Shown here piece by piece: positions 7,955-16,143 of a stretch of 44,092 nucleotides of DNA. Source of the stretch: Actinoplanes oryzae (GTDB lineage: Bacteria; Actinomycetota; Actinomycetes; Mycobacteriales; Micromonosporaceae); the NCBI RefSeq assembly GCF_030757795.1, contig NZ_JAUQWH010000068.1, positions 1 to 44,092 on the forward strand, given 5' to 3'. Positions within the stretch are counted from its first letter, which is position 1, and each line of letters starts with the position of its first letter. The position numbers and the translations under genes were made by a program. The notes beneath the pieces were generated by a model, which saw nothing but the letters and a program-made list of their open reading frames with translations, made no database searches and was not told the origin of the DNA.

Positions 7955-8421
7955 GCCTCCAGAGTCACCTCGGCCGGGGACCAGCCGGACACGTCGGAGA
8001 GCCGGAAGCGCCAGCCGGTCCGCGCGCCGGACAGGGTCGTCAAGGCGGGCGAGCCGTCGAGCACGATGACGTCGACCAGGTGCAGGAAGGCGGCGCCCCC
8101 GTCGACGGCCGCCCGCTCGTCGTCGGTCAGATCGTCACGGCTGCGCTTGGCGGCCACCTGCGCGAGCAGCTCCCGGCGCCGCGACAGCCGCTCCCGCGAC
8201 TGCTCGGCGAACGGCAGGAACCCCTGACCCGCCAGCCAGTCCGCCTCGGACACCAGCGTCCCCGCGATGACGGCCCCGTGCACGGCGAGGAGCAGCTTCT
8301 GCGGCTCCTTGCCGTCCTCGTTCACCTCGTCGACGAGGATCTGCAGCGTCCAGTCCACCGGCAGCGACGCCACCCGCACCAGCGTCCCGTCATCGTCCGT
8401 CACATGGGTTCCAACGATCAA
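7942..8421 (-). CDS. Hypothetical protein, 159 aa
   Basis: I do not recognise this protein. It reads as a soluble, acidic globular protein without signal peptide or membrane segment: a beta-rich first half (VASLPVDWTLQILVDEVN), a charged helical middle with RERLSRRRELLAQVAAKRS, and a final beta segment (WRFRLSDVSGW). The longest reading starts at TTG 8421; a GTG seven codons in is an alternative, and neither has a clear Shine-Dalgarno. It is convergent with ridA and overlaps it by 13 nt. Codon positions are strongly G/C-biased in this frame, which supports coding. Confidence 0.6.
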   Translation of the reverse strand: MIVGTHVTDDDGTLVRVASLPVDWTLQILVDEVNEDGKEPQKLLLAVHGAVIAGTLVSEADWLAGQGFLPFAEQSRERLSRRRELLAQVAAKRSRDDLTDDERAAVDGGAAFLHLVDVIVLDGSPALTTLSGARTGWRFRLSDVSGWSPAEVTLEAQPT

Positions 8422-8489
8422 GCCCGCCCGAGGTCACCGCCGCCGGCCGGAGCGGAGGGCCGGGCCCGCGCGCGATCGACGATCGTCGC

Positions 8490-8495
8490 TACAAT
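8490..8495 (+). promoter_or_regulatory. Possible -10 element of the toxin-immunity pair
   Basis: TACAAT, a good -10 match, lies 38 bp upstream of the toxin ATG in an otherwise GC-rich gap. No convincing -35 is seen at 17-18 bp. Confidence 0.35.
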
Positions 8496-8533
8496 CCGGG
8501 CTCGGCTTTTTTCCGGCACGGGGGTGAGCGGAC

Positions 8534-10432
8534 ATGTCGATCCACTCTGGACATTCTGAGGACCGGCCTGAGGAGCCCGGCCGGCCCTGGTACCGGCGGG
8601 CGCGCCTGATGGTGCCGCTGGCCGCCGGAGTCGTGCTGGCGGTCGCCGTGGCGGGCGTGCTGGTGGTGCTCGGGCGGCGCGATCCCGGGCGGCCCTTCCG
8701 GGAGGCGGTCGCCGCCCTCGTCGCCAGCCCGGTGCTGCACACCACGACCTCGATCGGCGGCGCCCGCCTCGACCAGCGGATCACCGCGGGCGGGGACGCG
8801 CTGGGCCGGATGACGCTGGGTGGCCTGAGCTTCGACACGATGACCGTCGGGGGCCGGTCCTATGTGAAAGCCCCGGAGGCCCTGGCCGGCGCGCTGGCTC
8901 CGGGGTCGGCCGCCGCGGTCGTCGCCGGGCGGTGGGTGACCGGCGGCAGCTCGCCGCTGATCGCCGCCGGCGCCGGGCTCACCGGGCCGGTGCGGCTCGG
9001 CGCCCGGCTGAGCGCGGCACTCGCGGACGCAGAGTTCCCCGGCCCGTTCGACCGGGGCAGCAGCATCGCCGGGGTCGCCGTGCGCCACGCGCGCCTGCCG
9101 GCCGGTGACCTGTACGTCACGGCGGACCAGCCCTATCGCGTCGTCCGCTACACCGCCGCCGGCACGGGAGGGGTCTCTCCGGGACCGCTCCCCAGCCTGC
9201 CTGCCCTGCCGGGCGGATCCACCGCGCCGGAGCGGTCGGCGACACCCGCCCGCCCGGCGTCTCCCAGCCTGCCCGCGCCGCCCGCGGTGCCGAGCCTCCC
9301 GCCGCTCCCGGACCTGCCGGACCTGCCCGATCTGCCGGACCTCCCGGACATCGGCGGGGGCATGCTCCGAGCCGCCGCCGGTTTACCGGTGCGGGCGCCG
9401 GCAGCGCCGAGCCCGCCGCCGGCGCAGGTGAGCTTCGACATGGTCCCGATGTCCCCGGCCGACTTCGAGCAGACCTACGACGACCTCGCCGAGGCCGCCG
9501 GCGACCTCACCGAGGCGGTCGACGCCGACGTCACGTTCGCCGTGCAGGGCAGCGCCCAGGTCTCGTGCGGCCCGTCCGGCTGCGTCGTGACCGTGCAGGT
9601 GCGCAGCACCGTGGCCGGGACGGGCGCCGCCCGGGTACGGCAGGCCCAGGTCACCGCGTCGATGGTCGCGACCGTCATGGTCGACGGGAGGGTCGCCGGG
9701 ACGGCCGTCGGCGCGCCCACGACGATCCCGGCCAACGGGTCCGGCGTCCTGACCGGCGTCTCGCCCGAGGCGGGCGCCGCCTATCAGGCCGCGGTCGCCG
9801 CCGCCCGGGCCCGGCGCGGCGGCGGGGTCAGCGTCATCACGGTCACCGGCACGGCCGAGGTGCTGGCCCACGCGCAGGTGCAGGCGGAGGTGACCCAGCA
9901 GGTCCGGCGCATCGAGCGGGACCGGCAGCTCACCCTGCGCGGCCCGCCCGGCTCGGCGCTGCGCGACCCCCGCGCCGGCGACACCGACGGCGGCCCGGGG
10001 CAGTGGGTGGACACTCCCCCGAACCGCTACTCCGCGCCCGGGTCCACGTGGGCCGGGTTCCAGGAGCGGGCGACCGGCGTCACCCGGGCCAAGGAGTACC
10101 GGGTCAGCGGCGTGCGCTATGAGGGCCGGACCATCGACGTCCACTTCGACGGCTTCGAGAACGGCCTGCTGCTCGACGCCAAGGACGACTACAGCTCGTT
10201 CGTGGACGCCAAGACCGGCCGGTGGAAGTTCTTCTTCACCGTGCCGAGCGCGAAGCAGAACAAGAAGCAGTCCGGCGTCGACCAGCTCATCGACGAGGCC
10301 CAGCGCCAGCGCGCGGCGGCCGCGGGCACCCCGGTCGAGTGGCGGGTCCGGGACTGCACGCTGGCGGCGCTGCTCGACGACACGCTGGTGGCCGCGAACG
10401 TGCCGGAGATCCGGGTACGGTGCTTCCCGTGA
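8534..10432 (+). CDS. Membrane-anchored polymorphic toxin-like protein with C-terminal Tox-REase-5-type domain
   Basis: A 632-aa protein. In order: a short cytoplasmic N-terminus; a transmembrane helix at about 26-46; a domain at about 54-207 resembling LprG/LppX/LolA-like lipoprotein folds (VGGRSYVKA, GDLYVTADQPYRVVRYT); a Pro-rich linker at about 211-297 with tandem Leu-Pro-Asp units near 258-272; a beta-rich domain with C345/C350; and from about 500 a restriction-endonuclease-fold toxin domain. The last carries WAGFQERATGV, HFDGF (D539) and LLLDAKD (D548, K550), then QLIDEAQRQRAAAAGTPVEW. That pattern matches Tox-REase-5. The topology would place the nuclease outside the cell. The downstream gene overlaps its stop and looks like the immunity protein. 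Contact-dependent competition is the inferred role. Confidence 0.78.
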   Translation: MSIHSGHSEDRPEEPGRPWYRRARLMVPLAAGVVLAVAVAGVLVVLGRRDPGRPFREAVAALVASPVLHTTTSIGGARLDQRITAGGDALGRMTLGGLSFDTMTVGGRSYVKAPEALAGALAPGSAAAVVAGRWVTGGSSPLIAAGAGLTGPVRLGARLSAALADAEFPGPFDRGSSIAGVAVRHARLPAGDLYVTADQPYRVVRYTAAGTGGVSPGPLPSLPALPGGSTAPERSATPARPASPSLPAPPAVPSLPPLPDLPDLPDLPDLPDIGGGMLRAAAGLPVRAPAAPSPPPAQVSFDMVPMSPADFEQTYDDLAEAAGDLTEAVDADVTFAVQGSAQVSCGPSGCVVTVQVRSTVAGTGAARVRQAQVTASMVATVMVDGRVAGTAVGAPTTIPANGSGVLTGVSPEAGAAYQAAVAAARARRGGGVSVITVTGTAEVLAHAQVQAEVTQQVRRIERDRQLTLRGPPGSALRDPRAGDTDGGPGQWVDTPPNRYSAPGSTWAGFQERATGVTRAKEYRVSGVRYEGRTIDVHFDGFENGLLLDAKDDYSSFVDAKTGRWKFFFTVPSAKQNKKQSGVDQLIDEAQRQRAAAAGTPVEWRVRDCTLAALLDDTLVAANVPEIRVRCFP

Positions 10433-11154
10433 TGCCGGACGAGATCACCGTACAGGTGGTGTGGGGGCCACGGGCGGAGACCGCCGGCGGCGTCGCGGCC
10501 CGGTGGCGCGACACCCGGCTGGCGCTCGCCGAGCTGAGTCCCCTCCTCGCCGGGTGGTACGTGCACGACGGCGAGTCCGACGTGCGGATCGGCGACGGCA
10601 CGGCGGAGGAGACGCTCGTCGCCGACGCGGCCCGCGACGACGGGTACGGCTACCGCCTCACGGCCTACGCCGGTGCGGCAGCCGCCACCCCGATCCACTA
10701 CACCGCCACGGCCGGGCTCGCCCGCCCGGAGGCCGGACTGCTCAACGGCGTCACCGTGGCGATCGCGCCCGCGCGTACGGAGGATGCCCGGAGCTGGGAT
10801 CCCCTGCTCGCACCGATGCTGGCCGCGCTGGCCGCGGTCTGGCAGCCGGACTGGGGACAGGCCGGCACCCGGCGGCAGCGGGTCCCCCAGCGCGGCGGCC
10901 CGCGGACGCCGTGGGCGGGCCGCGTCACCTACCTGAGCCCGTTGCGCGCTTCCGTGCTCCCCGCCGGCGGTCCCACGGACGGGGGCCCGGTGCTCCCCAC
11001 CGGCTTCGCCGCCGGCGCTCCCACCGCGGACGGGGGCCTGGTGCTCACCGCGGCGAGCACTCCGGACGCGGTCGCCCTCGGCGCGTTGCTGCGGGACGCC
11101 GGCGCGTTCGCGCCCGTACCGGAAGATCGGGACCGCTGGTCGCCGCCCGCGTGA
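10432..11154 (+). CDS. Immunity protein, Imm52-like, partner of the REase-5 toxin
   Basis: A 240-aa cytoplasmic protein whose ATG shares one base with the toxin stop (TGATG); a GTG three bases earlier is an alternative. The N-terminal part (VAARWRDTRLALAELSPLLA, then GWYVHDGESD) resembles Imm52 proteins, the usual partners of Tox-REase-5 toxins. The C-terminal 60 residues are Gly/Pro/Ala-rich. Position and overlap fit an immunity gene better than the sequence alone does. It probably binds and blocks the nuclease domain inside the producer. Confidence 0.68.
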   Translation: MPDEITVQVVWGPRAETAGGVAARWRDTRLALAELSPLLAGWYVHDGESDVRIGDGTAEETLVADAARDDGYGYRLTAYAGAAAATPIHYTATAGLARPEAGLLNGVTVAIAPARTEDARSWDPLLAPMLAALAAVWQPDWGQAGTRRQRVPQRGGPRTPWAGRVTYLSPLRASVLPAGGPTDGGPVLPTGFAAGAPTADGGLVLTAASTPDAVALGALLRDAGAFAPVPEDRDRWSPPA

Positions 11155-11191
11155 GCGACGTGGCGGCGGAACCGGCATCACCGGACGCCGG

Positions 11192-11593
11192 CTAGCGCAG
11201 GCGCAGAAGACCGGCCGGGGTGGCGCGGAAGCCGCATCCTTCGAGGTAGAACGGCTTCAGGTGGGGCTCGAAGTCGACGTGCAGCCAGGTGCAGCCGGCG
11301 GCCCGGGCCTCGCCGGCGGCGGCCTTGACCAGCGCGGTGCCGAGGCCGCGATGCCGGTGGGCCGGGTCCACGACGGGGTCGAGCAGGAAGGCGTGGCTGC
11401 CGCCGTCCCAGGCCAGGTGGACGAAGCCGGTGAGGCGGTCGCCGGCGAAGGCCCCGAGCCACGTGAGCGCGTGCCGCTGGAGGCGCTCGGACCACGGCTG
11501 GACCTCGGCCGGGTCGTTGCCGAAGGCGCGGGCGTGCAGGGCGCTCAGCTCGGCGTCGTCGACGGTGAAGCGGGGCACCAGCTCGACACTCAT
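11192..11593 (-). CDS. GNAT family N-acetyltransferase
   Basis: A 133-aa acetyl-CoA-dependent acetyltransferase. The pyrophosphate-binding motif A is VVDPAHRHRGLGTALV, followed by AAGCTWLHVDFEPHLKPFYLEGCGF, typical of motif B and the C-terminal tyrosine region. The ATG at 11593 is preferred because the family-like sequence begins there and a GACACT hexamer lies 6 nt upstream (leaderless). A GTG at 11617 would add eight residues. Stand-alone; substrate unknown. Confidence 0.82.
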   Translation of the reverse strand: MSVELVPRFTVDDAELSALHARAFGNDPAEVQPWSERLQRHALTWLGAFAGDRLTGFVHLAWDGGSHAFLLDPVVDPAHRHRGLGTALVKAAAGEARAAGCTWLHVDFEPHLKPFYLEGCGFRATPAGLLRLR

Positions 11594-11709
11594 CGGGTCA
11601 GTGTCGCAAGCGGACACCGCCCCTGCTGCCCCGTTCCACCGCGCGGGCCCTGCCCGCGCAGGACCGCCGGCTCACCGTGCGGCGTGCTGACCCCGGCCGG
11701 CGCCGGACG

Positions 11710-12128
11710 TCAGGCGCGGTCGAGGACGACGACCGGGATCTCGCGGGACGTCTTCGTCTGGTACTCGTCGTAGTCGGGCCAGACCTCGGTCATCGCCGCC
11801 CACATCGCCGGCTTCTCCTCCGGGGTCGCCACGCGGGCCGTCGCGGCGAAGCGCTCGCCCTTGATCTGGACCTCGACGGCCGGGTCGGCCTGCAGGTTGA
11901 GGAACCACGCGGGCGGCTCGGGCGCGCCGCCCTTGGAGGCGACGACGAGGTAGGCGCCCTGGTGCTCGCGGAAGATCAGCGCGTGGCGGCGCTGCTCGCC
12001 GGACTTGCGGCCCTCGTGAAGAGGATGAGGATCGTCGTCCCGTTGCGCCAGTGGAAGCCGTCCTCGCCGTCGGTCTCGAGGTAGCGGTCGACGTGGGCGT
12101 CGCCGTGCAGATCGATTGCGGAAGTCAT
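11710..12128 (-). pseudogene. Deazaflavin (F420)-dependent nitroreductase family gene with -1 frameshift
   Basis: The first frame begins MTSAIDLHGDAHVDRYLE and runs to GTTILILFT. It then goes out of frame and stops within 12 codons. Reading on in the next frame gives a perfect family continuation: GRKSGEQRRHALIF, then VVASKGGAPEPPAWFLNL and EVWPDYDEYQTKT, ending VVVLDRA. The total span is 419 nt, one short of 140 codons, so a single deleted base near 12012-12016 explains everything (ACGAGG in place of an expected ACNGAGG). The intact protein would be a 139-aa Ddn-like F420H2-dependent reductase. Either the gene is inactive or the base is a sequencing error. It is separated from the divergent leaderless dienelactone hydrolase by 70 bp. 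Confidence 0.85.
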
Positions 12129-12185
12129 GCCTGCGACGTTACCCGCGCGACGGTGAGTTGATCACGGAGTCGCGCGTCCCGGCGA

Positions 12186-12191
12186 TAGGGT
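12186..12191 (+). promoter_or_regulatory. -10 element of leaderless dienelactone hydrolase gene
   Basis: TAGGGT followed by 7 nt and the ATG at 12199; no Shine-Dalgarno is present. A transcript would start at or next to the start codon. Confidence 0.5.
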
Positions 12192-12198
12192 CCTGCGC

Positions 12199-12930
12199 AT
12201 GAAGTTGCGCGAGGAAGAGCTGCACATCCCGGCACCGGCCGGGGACATCCGGTCGATCGTGATCCGGCCCGTCGGGGACGCCCCGCTGCCCGGCGTGGTG
12301 CTCTACACGGACATCTTTCAGCTGACCGAGTCGACCCTGCGCACGGCCCGCCGGCTGGCGTCGAGCGGCTTCGTGGTCTGCGTGCCCGAGATCTACCCGC
12401 ACGGCGAGCTGGGCGGCGTGGTCCTGGAGTTCGACGACGAGGGCAAGCAGCGTGGCCTGGCGGGCGCCGCGGCCACGACCACGGCCCAGTTCGACGCGGA
12501 CCGGGTCGCCGTCCTCGATCACCTGGAGAACCGCGACGACACCACGACCCTGCTGGCCACGGGCTTCTGCCTCGGCGGCCACCTCGCCTTCCGGGCCGCC
12601 TTCGACCCGCGCGTCGCCGCCACGGTCTGCTTCTACCCCACCGGCCTGCACAACGGCGCCCTGGGCGCGGACACCGCCGACTCCCTCCAGCGCGCCGCCG
12701 ACATCCACGGCCGCCTCCTGGTCGTCTTCGGCTCGCAGGACCCGCACGTCCCGGCCGACGCCCGCCTGCAGACCATCGCCGCCCTCTACGACGCGGGCCT
12801 GACCGACACGGAGCTCCACATCTACGCGGGCGGCGAACACGCCTTCATGCGCGACATCGGCGCCCGCCACGACCCGGAACTGACCGACCTGGCCCTCACC
12901 GAGGCGGTCTCCTTCTTCACCAACCGCTGA
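12199..12930 (+). CDS. Dienelactone hydrolase family alpha/beta hydrolase
   Basis: A 243-aa soluble hydrolase. The DLH catalytic triad is visible: C124 in GFCLGGH, D181 in GSQDPHVP and H214 in GGEHAFMRD. E64 in VPEIYPHG corresponds to the conserved glutamate of the family. Family members open dienelactones in chloroaromatic degradation, but many bacterial ones are general carboxylesterases, and no aromatic-degradation genes are nearby. There is no Shine-Dalgarno; a TAGGGT hexamer 7 nt before the ATG suggests a leaderless mRNA. Convergent with the HEPN gene with a 4-bp gap. Confidence 0.9.
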   Translation: MKLREEELHIPAPAGDIRSIVIRPVGDAPLPGVVLYTDIFQLTESTLRTARRLASSGFVVCVPEIYPHGELGGVVLEFDDEGKQRGLAGAAATTTAQFDADRVAVLDHLENRDDTTTLLATGFCLGGHLAFRAAFDPRVAATVCFYPTGLHNGALGADTADSLQRAADIHGRLLVVFGSQDPHVPADARLQTIAALYDAGLTDTELHIYAGGEHAFMRDIGARHDPELTDLALTEAVSFFTNR

Positions 12931-12939
12931 GCGCTCAGC
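12926..12939. terminator. 14-bp perfect palindrome spanning two convergent stop codons
   Basis: GCTGAGCGCTCAGC contains the TGA of the hydrolase gene and the complementary TCA of the HEPN gene. It could form a short bidirectional stem; there is no T-tract, so a terminator role is only possible. Confidence 0.3.
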
Positions 12940-14515
12940 CGAGCAACTCCACGAGCCGGGTGTCACCGTCCGCCACCCGGCCCAGGTTGGTCTCGGCCAG
13001 CGCCGCCACCTCCAGCGGTGAGCGGCCGCCGACCGCGCCGGCATGCACGATCCGGTCGATGCCGGCACCGACGAGGGGCGCGACCGTACGCAGGGTGCCG
13101 GCCAGCGCGACCGAGGTCAGGTCCCCCGCGTGGACGACCAGGTTCCGCTGCCGGTAGAGCCGCCGGAAGGCGTCCTCGAGCTGCGCCACGATGCGCGGCA
13201 GCACCCGGCCGGGATCGGTGATCAGCGCTCGCATCCGATCGAGCGCCAGCCGGTGCCGCGTCCGCTCGAAGGAGACGGGGGCTCCAGCCTTGAGCGCATC
13301 CTCGAACAGCTTGGCGCGGTCGGCATTTTCCGGCAGACCGCGAATGGCGGTCGCCAGCTCGTCGTCCCCGATCGCGCAGGCGTTGGCCAGGGCGGTCAAT
13401 TCGGCCCGGACGTAGCTGCACGCCACGACCCGGGCTATCCGGTTGGCCGCGATGACCCTCTTCCTGCCATCGCCCGGACCGACGAAGAGAGCTTCCAGGG
13501 CGGCCCAGCTTCCGGCCACTGCCGCGGCCGGGGCGCCCCCGTCCAGCGGTTCCAGCAGCTCGAGCACCGCGTCGAACTCGGCCGGCAGATCCAGGTCGAA
13601 AACGGCGCTCGTCTTGTGCAGAGCGTGCAATTCGAAACGACGCGGCGACATCGCGTACTCGAATGGCGCGTCGTAGCCGATGACGAAGAGCTGATCCAGA
13701 AATTCCATCCGCTCACGCATGCCCACGCGGAACCGGGCCACCAGTCGCGCGACCGTCGTCGCGGCCTTCTCGATCGCCGCGTGAACGTCCCGGGCATCGA
13801 TCTCCAGCAGGAGCGCTCCGGACTGCCGGATCGGCGGCACGGAGGGAACCCATCGGGACAGCCAGTCCGACGTCTCGCGGGACGTCAACCAGCCCTGATC
13901 CTGGTGCACTCCCGACCGCATGGGCAGGGGCGGGCTTGCCGGCAATGGCACACACACCGTGAACCTCACGAAGGGTCTCCGCACGAGGACGACAGCCTCG
14001 TCGATCAGGTCGGCGATCGAGGCGGTGTCGGGGGCGTGCTTGCCGTGATACGTCCACCACTTGTGCAGCGCCGTCCGGCTGAATCCCGCGTCGAGCAGGT
14101 AGCTGCCGATCGCCCGGGAAACGACCTCCACATGCGGCGAGCTCCGTCGGACCTCATCGGCCCACCTGCGTAGATAATCACCGTCGGCTTGTTCCGTGAC
14201 CAGGTGGAGCGCGACGGCATCATGACCGCCGGGCACCAGATTACGGCCGATGTCTCCAACGATTCTCCCCCGCTGGGACGGCGCGCCGAGACCGACGTCC
14301 CGCTTGACCCGATTGACCAGACAGTCACTCAGATACTTCACCGCCGAGTCGCTGAGCACTCCCTCGTGCCGTGCCCTGGCCGCCTCGAGCAGCTCCCGCA
14401 ATTCCAGAACTGAGCTGAGGCGCCAGAGCTGACGGGACCACGGGGCGTCGTGGGAGTAGTAGTCCAGCAGCCGTTCCTGCACGCCGGAGTCGTACGGCTT
14501 GTCAACCAGAGCCAC
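12935..14515 (-). CDS. Protein with C-terminal HEPN-type (ApeA-like) motif, function unknown
   Basis: A 526-aa soluble protein from a GTG start (GGGAAGG lies about 10 nt upstream). Near the C-terminus is FRRLYRQRNLVVHAGDL, with R457 and H462 forming the Rx4H motif of HEPN nuclease-like domains, as found in ApeA-like HEPN proteins. The N-terminal 400 residues are mixed alpha/beta without a motif I recognise. HEPN proteins often act in antiviral abortive infection or toxin systems, usually by RNA cleavage. This one has no obvious antitoxin or partner beside it. The gene uses visibly more A/T-ending codons than its neighbours, a hint of transfer. Function is not assigned. Confidence 0.7.
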   Translation of the reverse strand: MALVDKPYDSGVQERLLDYYSHDAPWSRQLWRLSSVLELRELLEAARARHEGVLSDSAVKYLSDCLVNRVKRDVGLGAPSQRGRIVGDIGRNLVPGGHDAVALHLVTEQADGDYLRRWADEVRRSSPHVEVVSRAIGSYLLDAGFSRTALHKWWTYHGKHAPDTASIADLIDEAVVLVRRPFVRFTVCVPLPASPPLPMRSGVHQDQGWLTSRETSDWLSRWVPSVPPIRQSGALLLEIDARDVHAAIEKAATTVARLVARFRVGMRERMEFLDQLFVIGYDAPFEYAMSPRRFELHALHKTSAVFDLDLPAEFDAVLELLEPLDGGAPAAAVAGSWAALEALFVGPGDGRKRVIAANRIARVVACSYVRAELTALANACAIGDDELATAIRGLPENADRAKLFEDALKAGAPVSFERTRHRLALDRMRALITDPGRVLPRIVAQLEDAFRRLYRQRNLVVHAGDLTSVALAGTLRTVAPLVGAGIDRIVHAGAVGGRSPLEVAALAETNLGRVADGDTRLVELLG

Positions 14516-14541
14516 GAGGGGTTAGCCTTCCCGGTGTAGCT

Positions 14542-14582
14542 GGGGGGTGAGTCGCCGAGAGGCCGCTTACCCCCCTATTTTT
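14542..14582 (+). terminator. Strong GC hairpin with T-tract upstream of the HEPN gene
   Basis: GGGGGGTGAG (14542-14551) pairs with CTTACCCCCC (14566-14575) around a 14-nt loop (one G-T pair) and is followed by TATTTTT on the plus strand. This is the form of an intrinsic terminator, but no plus-strand gene ends before it. On the minus strand it would sit in the leader of the HEPN gene and behind the urease operon. The rest of 14516-14701 holds no gene that I can see. Confidence 0.5.
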
Positions 14583-14701
14583 GTGCGCGGGCTCGGATGT
14601 CCGCGGAATCGGATGCGGACACCGCTCAAGGCTGGGCGCGGTCGCGCGGCAGCATCACGCGCGACTATAGGCCCGAGGCTAGTGGTCAGACGAACAGGCC
14701 A

Positions 14702-15445
14702 TCACCGGGGCAGGAGCATCGGGACCGCGCACAGCGGGTCGAGGGCGCGGCGGACGTCGCGGATGTCGGGGCCTACGGCGGTGGCGAGGAGGCCGGGGCC
14801 GGCCAGGGGCATCAGGGCCGCCTCGCCCGGGAGCAGGGCCGGGTCGGGCAGGGCGGGGCCGGCCAGGACGATCGTGCCGACGGCCTGGGCGCCGCCGAGG
14901 ACGGCGGCTTCGGACCAGGCGGGGGCGGACGGGCCGACGCGGAGCTCGTGGCGGTAGAGGGTGCGGCCGGCGTAGCGGACGGTGATGTCGGCGGTCAGGT
15001 CGCCGGCGGGTTCGTGGTGGCGGCCGCAGACGAGGTCGTCGCGCCAGAGGAGGGTGCCGCCCTCGGCGACGTCGATGGTGGTGCGGGTGCGGTGGTCGCA
15101 GCCGGCGGCGGCGATGAGCGGTTCGGGGGTCCAGAGCAGCGTGCCGCTGGCGGCGACGGTGGCGTGGATCTCGAAGCGGGAGGCCGGGAGGCCGGGCCGC
15201 CCGGGCAGGGCGAGCTGGGCCGCGACGCTGTGGACGGCCAGCCGGGCGCCCGGGCCGACCGAGATGTCCAGGCGCAGGTCGTCGCCGCGCAGTGGGCCGG
15301 CCGCCCCTCCGACCAGGTGGACTGTCAGGTCGCCGCCGCGGGGGCCGGTGCGGCGCAGCAGCAGGGGTGACTCGCCGTGCAGGACGGCCGGGCGGGTGCC
15401 GCCGCGGCCGTCCTGTTCGGCGACGATGCGAGCGCGAGCCCGCAT
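14702..15445 (-). CDS. ureD: Urease accessory protein UreD
   Basis: A 247-aa urease maturation scaffold. UreD binds the apo-urease trimer and recruits UreF and UreG for nickel delivery. The sequence shows the family pattern: SPLLLRRTGP early, LVGGAAGPLRGDDLRLDISVG, then the conserved W/E-rich patch LLWTPEPLIAAAGCDH and WRDDLVCGRHHEPAGDL. The ATG shares one base with the ureG stop (TGATG). It is the last gene of ureABCFGD. Assigned with confidence from sequence and order. Confidence 0.94.
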   Translation of the reverse strand: MRARARIVAEQDGRGGTRPAVLHGESPLLLRRTGPRGGDLTVHLVGGAAGPLRGDDLRLDISVGPGARLAVHSVAAQLALPGRPGLPASRFEIHATVAASGTLLWTPEPLIAAAGCDHRTRTTIDVAEGGTLLWRDDLVCGRHHEPAGDLTADITVRYAGRTLYRHELRVGPSAPAWSEAAVLGGAQAVGTIVLAGPALPDPALLPGEAALMPLAGPGLLATAVGPDIRDVRRALDPLCAVPMLLPR

Positions 15446-16143
15446 CAGACCGCCGCGACGCGGGCGGAGACCAGGCCGCGGATCCAGTCGGCGACGGCGG
15501 TGGCGTTGCGGTCCTCGGTCAGGGACTGGAAGACCGTGGGCAGGTCGCCGCGGCGGGCGCGGGCGTCGCGGTCCATGACCGACAGGTCCGCGCCGACCAG
15601 CGGGGCCAGGTCGGTCTTGTTGATGACCAGCAGGTCGGCGGTGGTGACGCCGGGGCCGCCCTTGCGGGGGACCTTGTCGCCGCCGGCCACGTCGACGACG
15701 AAGATCTGCTTGTCGATCAGGCCCTTGCTGAACGTCGCCGTCAGGTTGTCGCCGCCGCTCTCCACCAGGACCAGGTCGAGGGGGCCCAGCTCGGCCTCGA
15801 GGTCCTCGACCGCGTCCAGGTTGGCGGAGATGTCGTCGCGGATCGCGGTGTGCGGGCAGCAGCCGGTCTCGACCGCGCGGATGCGCTCGGCCGGGAGCAC
15901 GCCGTTGCGGAGCAGGAAGTCGGCGTCCTCGGTGGTGTAGATGTCGTTGGTCACCACGGCCAGCCGCAGCTCGCCGCCGAGCGCCCGGCACAGGGCCGCG
16001 ACCAGCGCGGTCTTGCCCGAGCCGACCGGGCCGCCGATGCCGATGCGCAGCGCCCGCGGGCCCACGCCCAGGGGCGTGTGCGGGTCGACGCCGGGATCCG
16101 GATGGGTGTGGGGAACCTCGTGGTCGTGATCGTCAGGATGCAA
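15445..16143 (-). CDS. ureG: Urease accessory GTPase UreG
   Basis: A 232-aa SIMIBI-class GTPase that drives nickel insertion into urease. The P-loop is GPVGSGKT, with the ESGGDN switch and the metal-binding Cys-Pro-His (TGCCPHTAIRDD) of UreG, and NKTD as the guanine-specificity motif. The TTG at 16143 is taken as start because GGAGG lies 9 nt upstream inside the ureF end. From there the first 21 residues (LHPDDHDHEVPHTHPDPG...) contain five His and six Asp, a likely nickel-binding tail. The operon lacks ureE, whose nickel chaperone role this tail may cover. Confidence 0.95.
   Translation of the reverse strand: MHPDDHDHEVPHTHPDPGVDPHTPLGVGPRALRIGIGGPVGSGKTALVAALCRALGGELRLAVVTNDIYTTEDADFLLRNGVLPAERIRAVETGCCPHTAIRDDISANLDAVEDLEAELGPLDLVLVESGGDNLTATFSKGLIDKQIFVVDVAGGDKVPRKGGPGVTTADLLVINKTDLAPLVGADLSVMDRDARARRGDLPTVFQSLTEDRNATAVADWIRGLVSARVAAV

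Noticed and set aside
14516..14701. tRNA or attachment site next to the HEPN gene
   Set aside because: No cloverleaf, CCA-type end or direct repeat was found, so integration at a tRNA cannot be supported. No tRNA was recognised elsewhere in the window either.
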